This document shows, piece after piece, positions 46,345 through 58,300 of a stretch of DNA of 64,000 nucleotides (within the stretch, counting starts at the first letter, position 1; the number at the start of each line of letters is the position of its first letter). The notes beneath the pieces were generated by a model. That model made no database searches, was not told the DNA's origin, and saw only the letters and a list, made by a program, of their open reading frames with translations. The DNA lies in assembly GCA_036172665.1 (NCBI GenBank), contig CM069872.1, positions 56,220,101-56,284,100 on the forward strand, given 5' to 3'. The position numbers and the translations under genes are program-made. This stretch comes from Prosopocoilus inquinatus (taxonomy: Eukaryota > Arthropoda > Insecta > Coleoptera > Lucanidae).

Positions 46345-49200
46345 ATTGTGTATAGGCAACCAAACTAGCACGCATGCGTTGCGGAGGTTGGTTACCTAAT
46401 TTGGATAACCAGACGTTGTTGGAAACCCTGCAGCATCCTCGTAGTATTTTTTATTGTATGTAAAATGATTTTATTTCTCTTTCTAATCATCCTTCCTGTA
46501 TTTAAAAGCGTTCGAATTTTTTGTTTCCATTTCAATTTCTTAAAACATTAATGTATGTAGAAAAAAATTAAATGTGACATGTATAGGCAACCAAATCAGC
46601 ACGCCTGCGCCACAGAGCTTGGTTGCCTAATTTGGATAATCACATACAACTCGGACATTGAGTTGGAAACCTTGCAGCATATTCGTAGTATTTTTTATTG
46701 TTCCTAAAATGATTTTATTCCTCTTTTAATCATCATTTCTTTATTTAAGAGCGTTCAATTTTTTTGTTCCTATTTCAATTTCTTAAAACATGGATGTACG
46801 TAAAAAAATTAAATGTAGCATATGTAGGCAACCAAATCAGCACGCCTGCATTATAGAGGTCGGTTGCCTAATTTGGATGATTACTTGACTAGGACGTTGT
46901 TGGAAACCCTGCAGCATCCTCGTAGTATTTTTTATTGTCTGTAAAATGATTTTATTTCTCTCTCTAATCATCCTTTCTGTATTTAAAAGCGTTCGAATTT
47001 TTTGTTTCCATTTCAATTTCTTAAAACATTGATGTATGTAGAAAAAAATTAAATGTGACATGTATAGGCAACCAAATCAGCACGCCTGCGCCACAGAGCT
47101 TGGTTGCCTAATTTGGATAATCACATACAACTCGGACATTGAGTTGGAAACCTTGCAGCATATTCGTAGTATTTTTTATTGTTCCTAAAATGATTTTATT
47201 CCTCTTTTAATCATCATTTCTTTATTTAAGAGCGTTCAATTTTTTTGTTCCTATTTCAATTTCTTAAAACATGGATGTACGTAAAAAAATTAAATGTAGC
47301 ATATGTAGGCAACCAAATCAGCACGCCTGCATTATAGAGGTCGGTTGCCTAATTTGGATGATTACTTGACTAGGACGTTGTTGGAAACCCTGCAGCATCC
47401 TCGTAGTATTTTTTATTGCCTGTAAAATGATTTTATTTCTCTTTCTAATCATCCTTTCTGTATTTAAAAGCGTTCGAATTTTTTGTTTCCATTTCAATTT
47501 CTTAAAACATTGATGTATGTAGAAAAAAATTAAATGTGACATGTATAGGCAACCAAATCAGCACGCCTGCGCCACAGAGCTTGGTTGCCTAATTTGGATA
47601 ATCACATACAACTCGGACATTGAGTTGGAAACCTTGCAGCATATTCGTAGTATTTTTTATTGTTCCTAAAATGATTTTATTCCTCTTTTAATCATCATTT
47701 CTTTATTTAAGAGCGTTCAATTTTTTTGTTTCTATTTCAATTTCTTAAAACATGGATGTACGTAAAAAAATTAAATGTAGCATATGTAGGCAACCAAATC
47801 AGAACGCCTGCATTATAGAGGTCGGTTGCCTAATTTGGATGATTACTTGACTAGGACGTTGTTGGAAACCCTGCAGCATCCTCGTAGTATTTTTTATTGC
47901 CTGTAAAATGATTTTATTTCTCTTTCTAATCATCCTTTCTGTATTTAAAAGCGTTCGAATTTTTTGTTTCCATTTCAGTTTCTTAAAACATTGATGTATG
48001 TAGAAGAAAATTAAATGTGACATGTAAAGGCAACCAAATCAGCACGCCTGCATTACAGAGGTTAGTTGCCTAATTTGGATAATCACATACAACTCGGACA
48101 TTGAGTTGGAAACCTTGCAGCATATTCGTAGTATTTTTTATTGTTCCTAAAATGATTTTATTCCTCTTTTAATCATCATTTCTTTATTTAAGAGCGTTCA
48201 ATTTTTTTGTTCCTATTTCAATTTCTTAAAACATGGATGTACGTAAAAAAATTAAATGTAGCATATGTAGGCAACCAAATCAGCACGCCTGCATTATAGA
48301 GGTCGGTTGCCTAATTTGGATGATTACTTGACTAGGACGTTGTTGGAAACCCTGCAGCATCCTCGTAGTATTTTTTGTTGTCTGTAAAATGATTTTATTT
48401 CTCTTTCTAATCATCCTTTCTGTATTTAAAAGCGTTCGAATTTTTTGTTTCCATTTCAATTTCTTAAAACATTGATGTACGTAGAAAAAAATTAAATGTG
48501 ACATGTATAGGCAACCAAATCAGCACGCGTGCGCCTCAGAGCTTGGTTGCCTAATTTGGATAATCACATACAACTCGGACATTGAGTTGGAAACCTTGCA
48601 GCATATTCGTAGTATTTTTTATTGTTCCTAAAATGATTTTATTCCTCTTTTAATCATCATTTCTTTATTTAAGAGCGTTCAATTTTTTTGTTTCTATTTC
48701 AATTTCTTAAAACATGGATGTACGTAAAAAAATTAAATATAGCATGTGTAGGCAACCAAATCAGCACGCCTGTGTTATAGAGGTCGGTTGCCTAATTTGG
48801 ATGATTACTTGACTAGGACGTTGTTGGAAACCCTGCAGCATCCTCATAATATTTTTTATAGTCTGTAAAATGATTTGAATCCTCTTTGTAATCGTCATTT
48901 CGTTATTTAAGAGCGTTCAATTTTTTTGTTTCTATTTCAATTTCTTAAAACATTGGTGTATGTAAAAAAAAATTAAATGTAGCAAATACAGGCAACCAAA
49001 TCAGCATGCCTGCATTCATTACAGAGTTTGGTTGCCTAACTTGGATGATCACGTGGGACTGGGACACGTTGTTGGAAACCCTGCAGCATCCTCAATATAT
49101 TTTTTATTGCTTGTAAAATGATTTTAAACCCCTTTTTAATCGCTATTAAATTGGTGCAATTTTAATTTCTTAAAAAAACATTGTTGTATGCAAAGAAAAA
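46345..49200 (+). repeat. Satellite array: 12 subunits of ~240 bp in 481-bp dimers
   Basis: The motif 'aggcaaccaaat' (or one mismatch) occurs about every 240 bp from 46354 to 48989. Each time it is followed about 25-45 bp later by its partial inverse 'ggttgcctaatttgg', so each subunit can form a short hairpin. Two subunit types alternate: one with 'cacatacaactcggacatt' and 'ccttgcagcatattcg', the other with 'attacttgactagga' and 'ccctgcagcatcctcg'. This makes a 481-bp higher-order unit (identical frames recur at 46837, 47318, 47799 and 48280). The outermost subunits are more diverged, as usual for satellite edges. Confidence 0.95.
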
Positions 49201-49528
49201 ATAAATTTGCTGCTACTACCAGTGACAGTTCAAAGTAGACAGAAATAATATTAAAAAAAAGTTGCAAACGAATAAAATAGAAATGAAAATAGTTTGCTGG
49301 CATCAAATTACTATAAATTGTGTAACTTTATTTGTTGCAATCGATACGTTTAAGGCATCGGACGCAAGAAATTCCAAGAATTAAATTAATGGTCAATTAA
49401 ATTGTTTTGTGGAAGATACGAACTGCACTTTGAACTACTCATACACTTTCCATTATTATCATTATTATTATTATTATTTCGCCGCCTCTCTTCGTGATCG
49501 ATGTTAGAAGCACAATCATTAATTAAAA
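49201..49528. other. Unique sequence before the receptor promoter duplication
   Basis: AT-rich with a (ATT)n run at about 49455-49478. Nothing coding recognised. Confidence 0.4.
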
Positions 49529-49837
49529 GGACTGTGATTTTAACGTGTTATTAAAACGAGCGAGCTTACGCAATCCGTGGGGGATTCCATAACATCAATA
49601 ATCATTTTTAATCATTTTAATAATTGTCTGCAGAACACAAAAATTAAATTATTGTTGTCGTCGCATACTGAAACTGGTGTTAATCGCCATTGATTTAATT
49701 ATCAAGCGCCCCGCCAATCAATTTTAATGTCTTTATTGTGAGTGTTGGGGGAACCCCCGCGCTCTAAATTAGGGCATTCACGAAGCGCAGACCAAACGAA
49801 AAAGTTGATCGGCCCGGCCAAAGACATCTACGACATC
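49529..49837 (+). pseudogene. Duplicated promoter and first codons of the receptor, start codon lost
   Basis: A 309-bp unit that matches the adjacent 49838-50140, ending inside the first coding exon ('ttgatcggcccggccaaaga' then 'catctacgacat'). The initiator ATG of the functional copy (50108) corresponds to AAG at 49802-49804, and after 'gacatc' the sequence passes directly into the second copy. It encodes at most a dozen receptor residues and is non-functional as a coding unit, though it could still act as an upstream regulatory duplicate. Confidence 0.85.
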
Positions 49838-50107
49838 GGACTGTAATTTTATGTTGTTATTAAAACGAGCGAGTTTACGCACAATCCAGGGGGGATTCCA
49901 CCACATCAATAATCATTTTTAATAATTGTCTGCTGAACAAAATAATTAAATTATTGTTGTCGTCGTCTACTGCGTGAAACTGATGTTAATTGCCGTTGAT
50001 TTAATTATCAAGCGCCGCACCAATCAATTTTAATGTCTTTATTGTGAGTGTTGGGGGAAACCCCGCGCTCTAAATTAGGGCATTCGCGAAGCGCAGACCA
50101 CGCGAAA

Positions 50108-52105
50108 ATGTTGATCGGCCCGGCCAAAGACATCTACGACACCCTCATCCCCGTTTTCGTACTGTCGAAAATTTTGGGGCACGCGCCTTTCAAGCTGGAA
50201 AGGCAAAGGGGGAAGCGCAGGTTCGTCCCCCATTGTGGGGGCGTAGTATTAGCCCGCTTCGCCCTGGTGGTAGGCACCATGTGTTACTTCGCCGCGTTTG
50301 TCGAGGAAAACGAATCGGGGAACATCGCAGGGATAGCCCTGCGTTGCGAACTCTACTTGGGGATAGTGATGACGGGCGTCGTCTTAATACTGGGCGTTAC
50401 AAACCAGAAGGCCCTCATCAATTCCATCGAGAGACTCGTCAGTATCGACAAGGACCTAACGGGCCTTGGGGTGCTGGTTTCGTACAAGAACGCCAGGAGA
50501 TTCGCCTACGCCCAGATCATCTTCATCACCTGCATTTTCCTATCGAAAATCATAATACAGTTCTTCAGTCACTCGAGGACCACCCTCATAATGTACAGCA
50601 GCTTCAACGTCGTTGATTATATAAACACGATCATGCTGTTTCAATACGTGGATATACTCTTGCTGATCAGGCAGAGGTTCGTCTGGTTTAACCGGAAGAT
50701 TCGGGGGCTTGCAAAACGGGGGGGACGAAATAAATTGATTAAAATCAACTGCCTCTTACGTGGTGGTGGTTTCCATGATGATGATGATGGTGGTGGTGGT
50801 GAAGATTTGGGGAACGTTTTGGTTAATTTGGCCAAGCTCTACAGCAAACTCTGTCAGGTCTCGAAGATAGTCAACAGGACTTACGGGGTGCAACTCCTGG
50901 TGACGATTTGCGCCCGTTTTATAATGATCACCACTCAGCTGATAAACACCTACAATATAGTGCGTTCGCCCACCGAGGGGAGCGGGGTGACCTATTCGCT
51001 TTTGACCATCTATCTAGCCCTGCACTCCTCGAAGATATTCATGATAGCCAGCATATCCGAGAATACGGCCGCCAAGGTATTCAATGCGCCTTCAATTTCG
51101 AAATAAAGAAAGACGTTTTTTTTTTTTTTATCGCAGGCCAAGCATACAGGAATCTACTTGCATAATCTGTGGGAAATTTCAAGCGAATTCAAAACGCAGG
51201 TATTCTTTTTTTCGTTTCTTTTGAAGTCTGCAAAACTTTCTGGAGGGTGGCCGAAAACCGAACTACAAACGCAAACAGTTCTTGGGGGGCTTGGCGCAAC
51301 TTCCTGGAGGGCGGTCGAAAACCGAACTACAAACGCAAACAGTTCTTGGGGGGCTTGGCGCAACTTCCTGGAGGGCGGTCGAAAACCGAACTACAAACGC
51401 AAACAGTTTTTGGGGGGCCTGGCGCAACTTTCTGGAGGGTGGCCGAAAACCGAACTACAAACGCAAACAGTTCTTGGGGGGCTTGGCGCAACTTTCTGGA
51501 GGGCGGTCGAAAACCGAACTACAAACGCAAACAGTTTTTGGGGGGCCTGGCGCAACTTTCTGGAGGGTGGCCGAAAACCGAACTACAAACGCAAACAGTT
51601 CTTGGGGGGCTTGGCGCAACTTCCTGGAGGGCGGTCGAAAACCGAACTACAAACGCAAACAGTTTTTGGGGGGCCTGGCGCAACTTTCTGGAGGGTGGCC
51701 GAAAACCGAACTACAAACGCAAACAGTTCTTGGGGGGCTTGGCGCAACTTTCTGGAGGGCGGTCGAAAACCGAACTACAAACGCAAACAGTTTTTGGGGG
51801 GCTTGGTGCAAGTGATCGCATCATTTACAAAAACAAACGAGAAATCCAGGGGGTGATGATAAAAAAATTATTTGTTGCAGATCGAGTACTTTTCCCTTCA
51901 GGTCCTCCATCAGGATTTGAAGTTCACGGCGTGCGGATTCTTCAACTTGGATTACACCTTGCTCTACTCGGTAAACCCCCGGCGCTTCTTTGTTTTTTTT
52001 TTTTTTCGTTGCAAAAGTTGACTGGATTTACTTTTTTTTTAGCTTGCCGGTGCTGTAACCACCTACTTCGTCATAGTCATCCAGTTCGATAAAAAGCGGC
52101 AATAA
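50108..52105 (+). CDS. Gustatory receptor, module 2 (complete, four exons)
   Basis: Complete seven-transmembrane insect gustatory receptor of 394 codons. Exons: 50108-51076, 51137-51199, 51881-51970 and 52043-52105, all GT-AG and phase 0. The start is ATG 50108, which follows 'gcgaaa' and gives an N-terminus ('MLIGPAKDIYDTLIPVF') matching module 1; the open frame extends upstream only from a GTG. Exon 2 encodes 'AKHTGIYLHNLWEI'. Exons 3-4 encode 'IEYFSLQVLHQDLKFTACGF' and then 'TTYFVIVIQFD', the TYhhhhhQF signature that defines Gr proteins, ending 'KKRQ'. An Asp4-Gly4 tract encoded by (gat)4(ggt)4 at 50776-50801 lies in an intracellular loop. The 681-bp second intron is largely a 64-bp tandem repeat. 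Ligand and subfamily cannot be assigned from sequence alone. Confidence 0.92.
51232..51810 (+). repeat. 64-bp tandem repeat inside the receptor intron
   Basis: About nine head-to-tail copies of a 64-bp unit ('ccgaactacaaacgcaaaca', 'ttcttggggggcttggcgca', 'acttcctggagggcgg'). Two variants ('gggtggccg ... gttcttgg' and 'gggcggtcg ... gtttttgg') alternate in part. All three forward frames stay open across it. It sits wholly within intron 51200-51880 of the second gustatory receptor. Confidence 0.95.
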
Positions 52106-52130
52106 GCGGCGGTGTTCACCACCAAACGCC

Positions 52131-52400
52131 GACGACTCCTAGGATGTCTGATAAAAATTCTTCTAGGACGTCTGGTGATTTATTTTACCGGCTATCCTAG
52201 AAATCGTCGGCCTAAAACATTCCTAGGATGTCAGGTGATTTTTTCTTCACCAGATGTCCTAGAAATCGTCGGCCTAAAAAATTTCTAGAGTATCTGGTAA
52301 TTTTTTTTTTGTTTCACCAGATATCCTAGGAATCGTCTGCCTTCTAGGTAAAGCCCAGATGAGCGCGATTAGTTTTCACCAGATGTCCTAGAAATCGCGG
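52131..52400. repeat. Inverted/tandem ~80-bp repeats 3' of the receptor
   Basis: Four alternations of 'cctaggatgtctggtga'-like and 'caccagatgtcctagaaatc' blocks with 'gtcggcctaaaa' spacers. Adjacent blocks are reverse complements and can form hairpins. The array begins 26 bp after the receptor stop codon, probably within its 3' UTR. Confidence 0.8.
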
Positions 52401-54244
52401 GCGTTTGTTCATTACTTAAGATTGGCGTGCTGTTTTTTTTTTAATTAATTATTATTCTTGAAGTTTGTAGTTTGAAACTTAAAAAAAAATACATTATACG
52501 AGAGACTTCTAGTAACTGACCTTGAATTTCATTGCGTTGTGGCTTTTTCCGAGCGCCATTTTATTTTACTTAACCGAACAGTGTTACCAATTTAGGGAAG
52601 AAATCGTTAAATCTAGGGATAATTTCAAACTAAAGGGAAAATGGCAAAAATTCATTCAAACTTAGGCAATTTTTCGCTACATTTTGCGAGAATAAGACAG
52701 AAAAAGGGTAAACAATTAGAAAAAAAAAAATATGTTAAGCCCCAGAAACACGATCGAAGTGTTCCAACGAAATTATAACAAATATTTGATTTCCGAAAAA
52801 CTGGAAGTAATTTAAAAAAAAAGAAAACGAGAAACGTTTCTGACGATCGAGAAACCCACTACAAATGAACTGACTATAGTAACCAAAAAAAAAAGAAAAA
52901 AAAAATGACGATCATGCACGTAGAAGAAAAGAACACGAAACGAATTGTAGATTTAAAATTAAAAAAAAATAATAATAACAAGGAACATTCAAGACTAATA
53001 AGTCACAATAATCAACAAACAAAACCAAATTTCAACAAATCATATTTAAATAGTGATACTTATCTACGAATGTGAAGAAAAAAAAAACGCAAGAAAAAAC
53101 AGATGACGACTAATTAATTTGCGAAGGAAAAATAAGTACAAAAAAAAATTTTTTTTTTTGATTAATTAATCTCAGAGCGAAAAAGGAAAGAAAAAAACAA
53201 ATGACGATCGTATATTTCACCACGGAAATCCTGAAGGAAGGAACGCGAACGGAAAACAGACGACTAATTAATTCGCGAAGGAAAAATAAGTGCAAAAAAA
53301 ATTTTTTTTTTTTGATTAATTAATCTCAGAGCGAAAAAGGAAAGAAAAAAACAAATGACGATCGTAAATTTAACCACGGAAGTCCGGAAGGAAGGAACGC
53401 GAAAGGAAACAAAATAATCTCAAGAGATAAACAAAAAAAAAAAAAGAAAAGGAAAACAACAGCAACAAGACCGAAAATATTATTTAAAGATGGAAAAAAA
53501 TGACGATCGCAAGAATAAATTCAAAAAGGGACGAGAACGAATTTCGATCTTGAAAACAATAACATTCGTAAACAAGTGACGATCGCGTTACATTCGAAAA
53601 ACAAAAAACTGCAAGCATTTTTTTTTTTTTCAAAAATCTGACCGACGCGACGGACGTACATCTTTTCCAACAATTTTTTTTTATTTACATTGGCGTTTAT
53701 TTTTTTTTATCTTTGTTATTATTTTTTTATTTTCGTTATTATTATCACCTCGGAATATTATTTATCACCGAGTCCCTCTGTGGTAAGGTTGAGTTTCCGT
53801 CACCAAAGTGACTTAAGTTGCCTAACTTCCCTCTTGCATGGAAGAACATGATTTCCTATTATCCGTTTGTCATTCGAGACAATGTTGATGTCATGACCAA
53901 ATTTATTATTATTTATTAATTTTAATTTTTATGCTTTTTTCCTGCGCGTTGAAAATCAAATTTCGCCGCTTTACTCCTTAAGGTTTGTTTAATTAGAAAT
54001 CATTGACGAGGTGAATTATTGATAACGGTCGTTATTGGAGACGGCAATAGATTCATTTAGTGACGTTAATTAATGCGAGCATTAAATTAAGAATTAATTA
54101 CGTCGTATTAAAAACCGATTTAAAACAAAAAAAAAACTTACCTAACACGACATTTCCCAAACTATGTAGGTTCGTCGAAACATAATTAACTGTTCCGCTC
54201 GACTCATTTGTTTTTTCTTTTTTTTTGTTTTTTTTAATTTAATT
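52401..54244. other. Intergenic, A-rich low complexity
   Basis: 52690-53620 is A-rich with repeated 'tgacgatcg'. A 154-bp direct duplication ('gacgactaattaat ... gaaggaacgcga') runs 53105-53258 and 53259-53410. No coding feature. Confidence 0.5.
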
Positions 54245-54975
54245 ACAGCACTCGAAAATTTTTCTCAACGATTCTCCGTACATGTCAGTCGCATCGATTT
54301 TCAGTCAGATTCTTTTTAAATACCGCACTTGAAGATCGTTTCCAATCGATTCTCTGTACATGGATGGCAGCACTCGAAGATCATTGTCAACGATTCTCCG
54401 TACATGACAGTCGTTTCGATTTCTTTTCTAAACAGCATCAGACGATCATTGTCAACGATTCTCCGTACATGGCAGCACTCGAAGATCGCTGTTATTGATT
54501 CTCCGTACATGACAGTTGCTTCGATTTTTTTTTAACAGCTTCCGACGATCATTTTCGACGATTCTTCGCATGTGAAGGTCAGATTCTTTTTAAATACCGC
54601 ACTTTACGATCGTTTCCAAACGATTCTACCTACATGGCAGCACTCGGAGATAATTGTCGACGATTCTCCGTACATGGCAGCACTCGAAGATCATTGTCAT
54701 CGATTCTCCGTACATGACAGTTGCTTCGATTTTTTTTTAACAGCATCCGACGATCATTTTCGACGATTCTTCGCACGTGAAGGTCAGATTCTTTTTAAAT
54801 ACCGCACTTGCAGTTCGTTTCCAATCGATTCTCTGTACATGGATGGCAGCACTCGAAGATCATTGTCAACGATTCTCCGTACATGACAGTCGTTTCGATT
54901 TCTTTTCTAAACAGCATCAGACGATCATTTTCAACGATTCTCCGCACACGACAGTCACATCGATTTCTTTCGCAA
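54245..54975 (+). repeat. Tandem array of ~45-60-bp units
   Basis: Recurrent 'cgattctccgtacatg', 'gcagcactcgaagatcattg' and 'tttcgattt ... aacagcat' blocks in head-to-tail order, arranged in a larger ~200-bp period (54319-54430 resembles 54790-54900). The short frames on both strands are repeat by-products. Confidence 0.85.
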
Positions 54976-55326
54976 GAAACACTGTGGACGTAAGTACGTA
55001 AAGTATTGAAATGAAACCAGAAATTACATTTATGATGAGGATGAGATTAAAACGTTGAAGTTAGACAAACTCGTTTGTTCTTGACAATGCTTTGCTTATT
55101 GCGAATCACCCTGTATATGTACAAAATTATTAATTGTTATTAAAAAAAAAAAACACCTCTGCTCTCGAGATAGACGACGTCACATCAAGATCCGCTATTT
55201 CATCCATACACACACACAGCAAAACAAGTTATCAGCACTTCTTGATTAGATTAATTATTTTTTATTTACGTCTTAAGAGTTATCTCGCTGTACGCGCCGC
55301 AGCATGCTTTCCTCGGAGTTGTCAAA

Positions 55327-58300
55327 ATGATCCTCTATTATAAAAATTCGAAGGTCCGAAGTTTCGGAAGGGTTTCCTACCTCTACGGAATTCTGTTCGT
55401 AATTTTGCTGGCGTGCCTCTACGTCATCGTGTATTTTGTTAACAACGCTCTTCCGACGCCGCTGTCGCTTCTTGATGAGGTATGTAGGTGGGTTCGTGTT
55501 TTGTTTTAATTTCAATTTTATTGTCAATTTAAGGCGGAGCATCCCGAGCGGTTCATAGCGGAGAGGGCGAGGCGCGACTTGAAATCTTTAACGGACCTGG
55601 GGCCCAGGGTGGTTGGAACGCCGGAGAACGAAGTCCAGGCAGTGGAGTTCCTGCGAAACGCCATCGCCGACATAATAGTCGAGGCGAACGCAAATCAGGA
55701 GGTCGAGTTTGACCTGCAGCTTGCCACCGGTTCTTACTACTTGGCGTACCAACCTTACGGTTCGATCAACGCGTACGCCAACTTGCAGAACGTGGTTGTT
55801 AAGGTTAACTCTGCCAACGCCAACGCGAGCAGCGTCCTCATCAACGCACATTTCGACACCGTACCGACGAGTCCAGGTTTGCGCCTTAAAATCTTGAAAG
55901 TAGGCAACCCATTCTACTTCCGTGCTTCTGACTGATGGGTTGCCTACTTTAGAAAAAAAAACAATTCCTGCATGTGTTTTGAGGTCGTCTTCCATTCCTC
56001 TTTTTCCTACTGGGGCTGAAAATTAATAAGAAGGTTTGCGTCTTACAAACTGAAAGCAGGCAACCTATTCTACATCCGCGCTTTTAAAAAAATTCGTTCC
56101 GCTCTTCCTTCCTCTTCTTTCCTACTGGTGTACATGTTGCAGTTTCAAAAATTTCTAATAATCGTTTTGGACAGGGGGTAGTGATGATGGGATTAACTGC
56201 GCCATTATGTTGGAGGTCCTTCGAAAAGTGTCGAAGTCGAACAGGCGACCGCGCAACAACTTGGTTTTCCTTTTGAACGGCGGGGAAGAATCCAACATTC
56301 AGGCGTCGCATGGTTTCATAACCCAGCACAAGTGGGCGGGGGATGTTAAAGTCGTGGTCAACCTGGAGGCGACGGGGGGTGGCGGGAAGGAGCTCCTGTT
56401 CCAGGCCGGCCCTGACCAGGCTTGGCTCATGGATTATTACAGCAGAGTGCCTCACCCGCGCGCCCAAGTCTTGGGCGAGGAGATCTTCCAGAGCAACATC
56501 ATCCCTTCGGATTCGGATTTCAGGATATTTCGGGATTTCGGCAACACCGTCGGTGAGTGCACTGGGGGGTAGGGGGCATTAAGTATAATAATTTGGTCTC
56601 TGGATTTAATCGATGATTGGGGAGATCTATCAAAAGGGAAAAAAGGAAAATAATCTGATTCAGCATTTTCCAAAGTGACGAATTTAATGTTTCGTCTTCA
56701 CTCCTCACCTTAAATCGCAATATCTTAAAATTAGTATTATTATTATTTTTATTAGTATTATAGGCAACCCATTCTACTTCTGACATTCATAGATACAGAG
56801 GTGCTTTCTTTCGCTTAAAAGTTTGAATCGTATTTCGAATAGTTTGGATCTGAATTTCGTAGTTGTTGCAACAGAACAACTGACTTGAATTTTTGATTGA
56901 CAGTTCATTTGTAAATAACCATGATTCGATCTAAACAAGTTTTGAGAATAGAGAGATTCAAAGAAAAGAATGGGCGCGTTCAGCGGATGCGTTGCTTACT
57001 CAGCAGTCGATTGTGATTGGCTCACATGAAGAAACTCAGCCGCTGAACGCGCCCAATGTCTGTTTTTGAATCAAAACATTTGGATCACGATTTTGTAAGC
57101 GAAAGAAAGCACCTTACTTGCATATAGATATAAAAACACCAACTCGTACCTCTGTGATTTTTGGATTGCCTATTCCTAATCTACAATGAGTAATTAGTAA
57201 CTTTGTATTATGAATTTACAGGGTACGATTTCGCTTACATAAAAGATGGCTACAGATATCACACAAAGTACGATGGCTTTGACAACATCGAGGAAGGGAT
57301 CTTCCAACATTCCGGTGACAACATCCTGGAGTTGGTGCGTGGTTTGGCTGACGCCCCTGAAGTTGACGATGCGAAGCAAAGCGACGGTGGCGCCGTGTTC
57401 TTCGATTTCGTCGGACTCTTCTTCATTCACTACACGGAGAACGTCGCCCTCATAATTAACGTCCTGACGATTATCGTTTCAATCGCTCTGATGGCTTGGT
57501 GCTTAATAGAGTTTCGCCTAGGCAAGTCACTTTTATGTTGTCATGTCACAGCTCAGCGTTGCCGGATTTCATTTCGCAAGCAACTGCGTCAAAGCTATCC
57601 GCGAATCTTGTAATGTACCCCAGCCACGGCACACAAGCTTCGGCTCTTGACAGTTTTCGTCGCCATCACGTTTTCGCCGCCGCCTCTTTAAAAATGTGGC
57701 AGGGAAAGTTGCGGAATTTACTTGCAATATTTAGAATCTTAAATCAAAGCACGTTTTTATAAAAGGTAGATTTTCTTCGGGCGCGAGCAAGACGATTGGC
57801 GCTAAACCGCCACATCTGACAACGTTGGAGCGACTAGAAAGAGGGTGAATCCGATTGTTGCCGATAATTTACGATCTTCAGGAGGGAAAATTTAAATCTT
57901 TATTTTTATTTTAAAAAAAAATTGTTATTTGATGCGCGCGCAAGTTTCTTTTCCACCGTCGCTTCGGTTGTATTGCAAAATGAAAAATAATTCAAATGAA
58001 TGATGAATGCACACTATTCATCGGTCCTTGTAACGTGTAGGTAACCAAGGCAACGCCCAAGTGGATTTCAACCGTATCTGTATTGCTTTTAGTTGGCGTT
58101 TGAGTAACAAACAAAAAATAAGTGACTTATTATTTGAAGCTCCGAAACGATTTTCTTGTCTTGCAGAGGTTTCATGGGAGACTGCAAAGTACATTTGCGT
58201 GTGGTACTTGGCCGTTTTAATCGGCTGGATCTTATCAGCGGGATTCGTGGCCCTCCTGGCGCTGATTTTGGGCGCCGCGGGTAGGACAATGAGCTGGTAC

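Noticed and set aside
46345..49200. CRISPR-like array
   Set aside because: Units are contiguous ~240-bp satellite monomers with no unique spacers, in an animal genome.
50048..50107. N-terminal extension of the second gustatory receptor from a GTG
   Set aside because: GTG is not a normal animal initiator, the extension is within a duplicated non-coding unit, and ATG 50108 gives the N-terminus that matches module 1.
43862..50107. Hidden C-terminal exons of receptor module 1
   Set aside because: I looked for a TYhhhhhQF-type exon after an acceptor in this interval and saw none; most of it is MITE and satellite. A profile search is still needed.
51158..52092. Long open frames (up to 307 codons) across the receptor intron
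   Set aside because: They are produced by a 64-bp repeat with no stops in any forward frame and cross splice sites supported by receptor homology.
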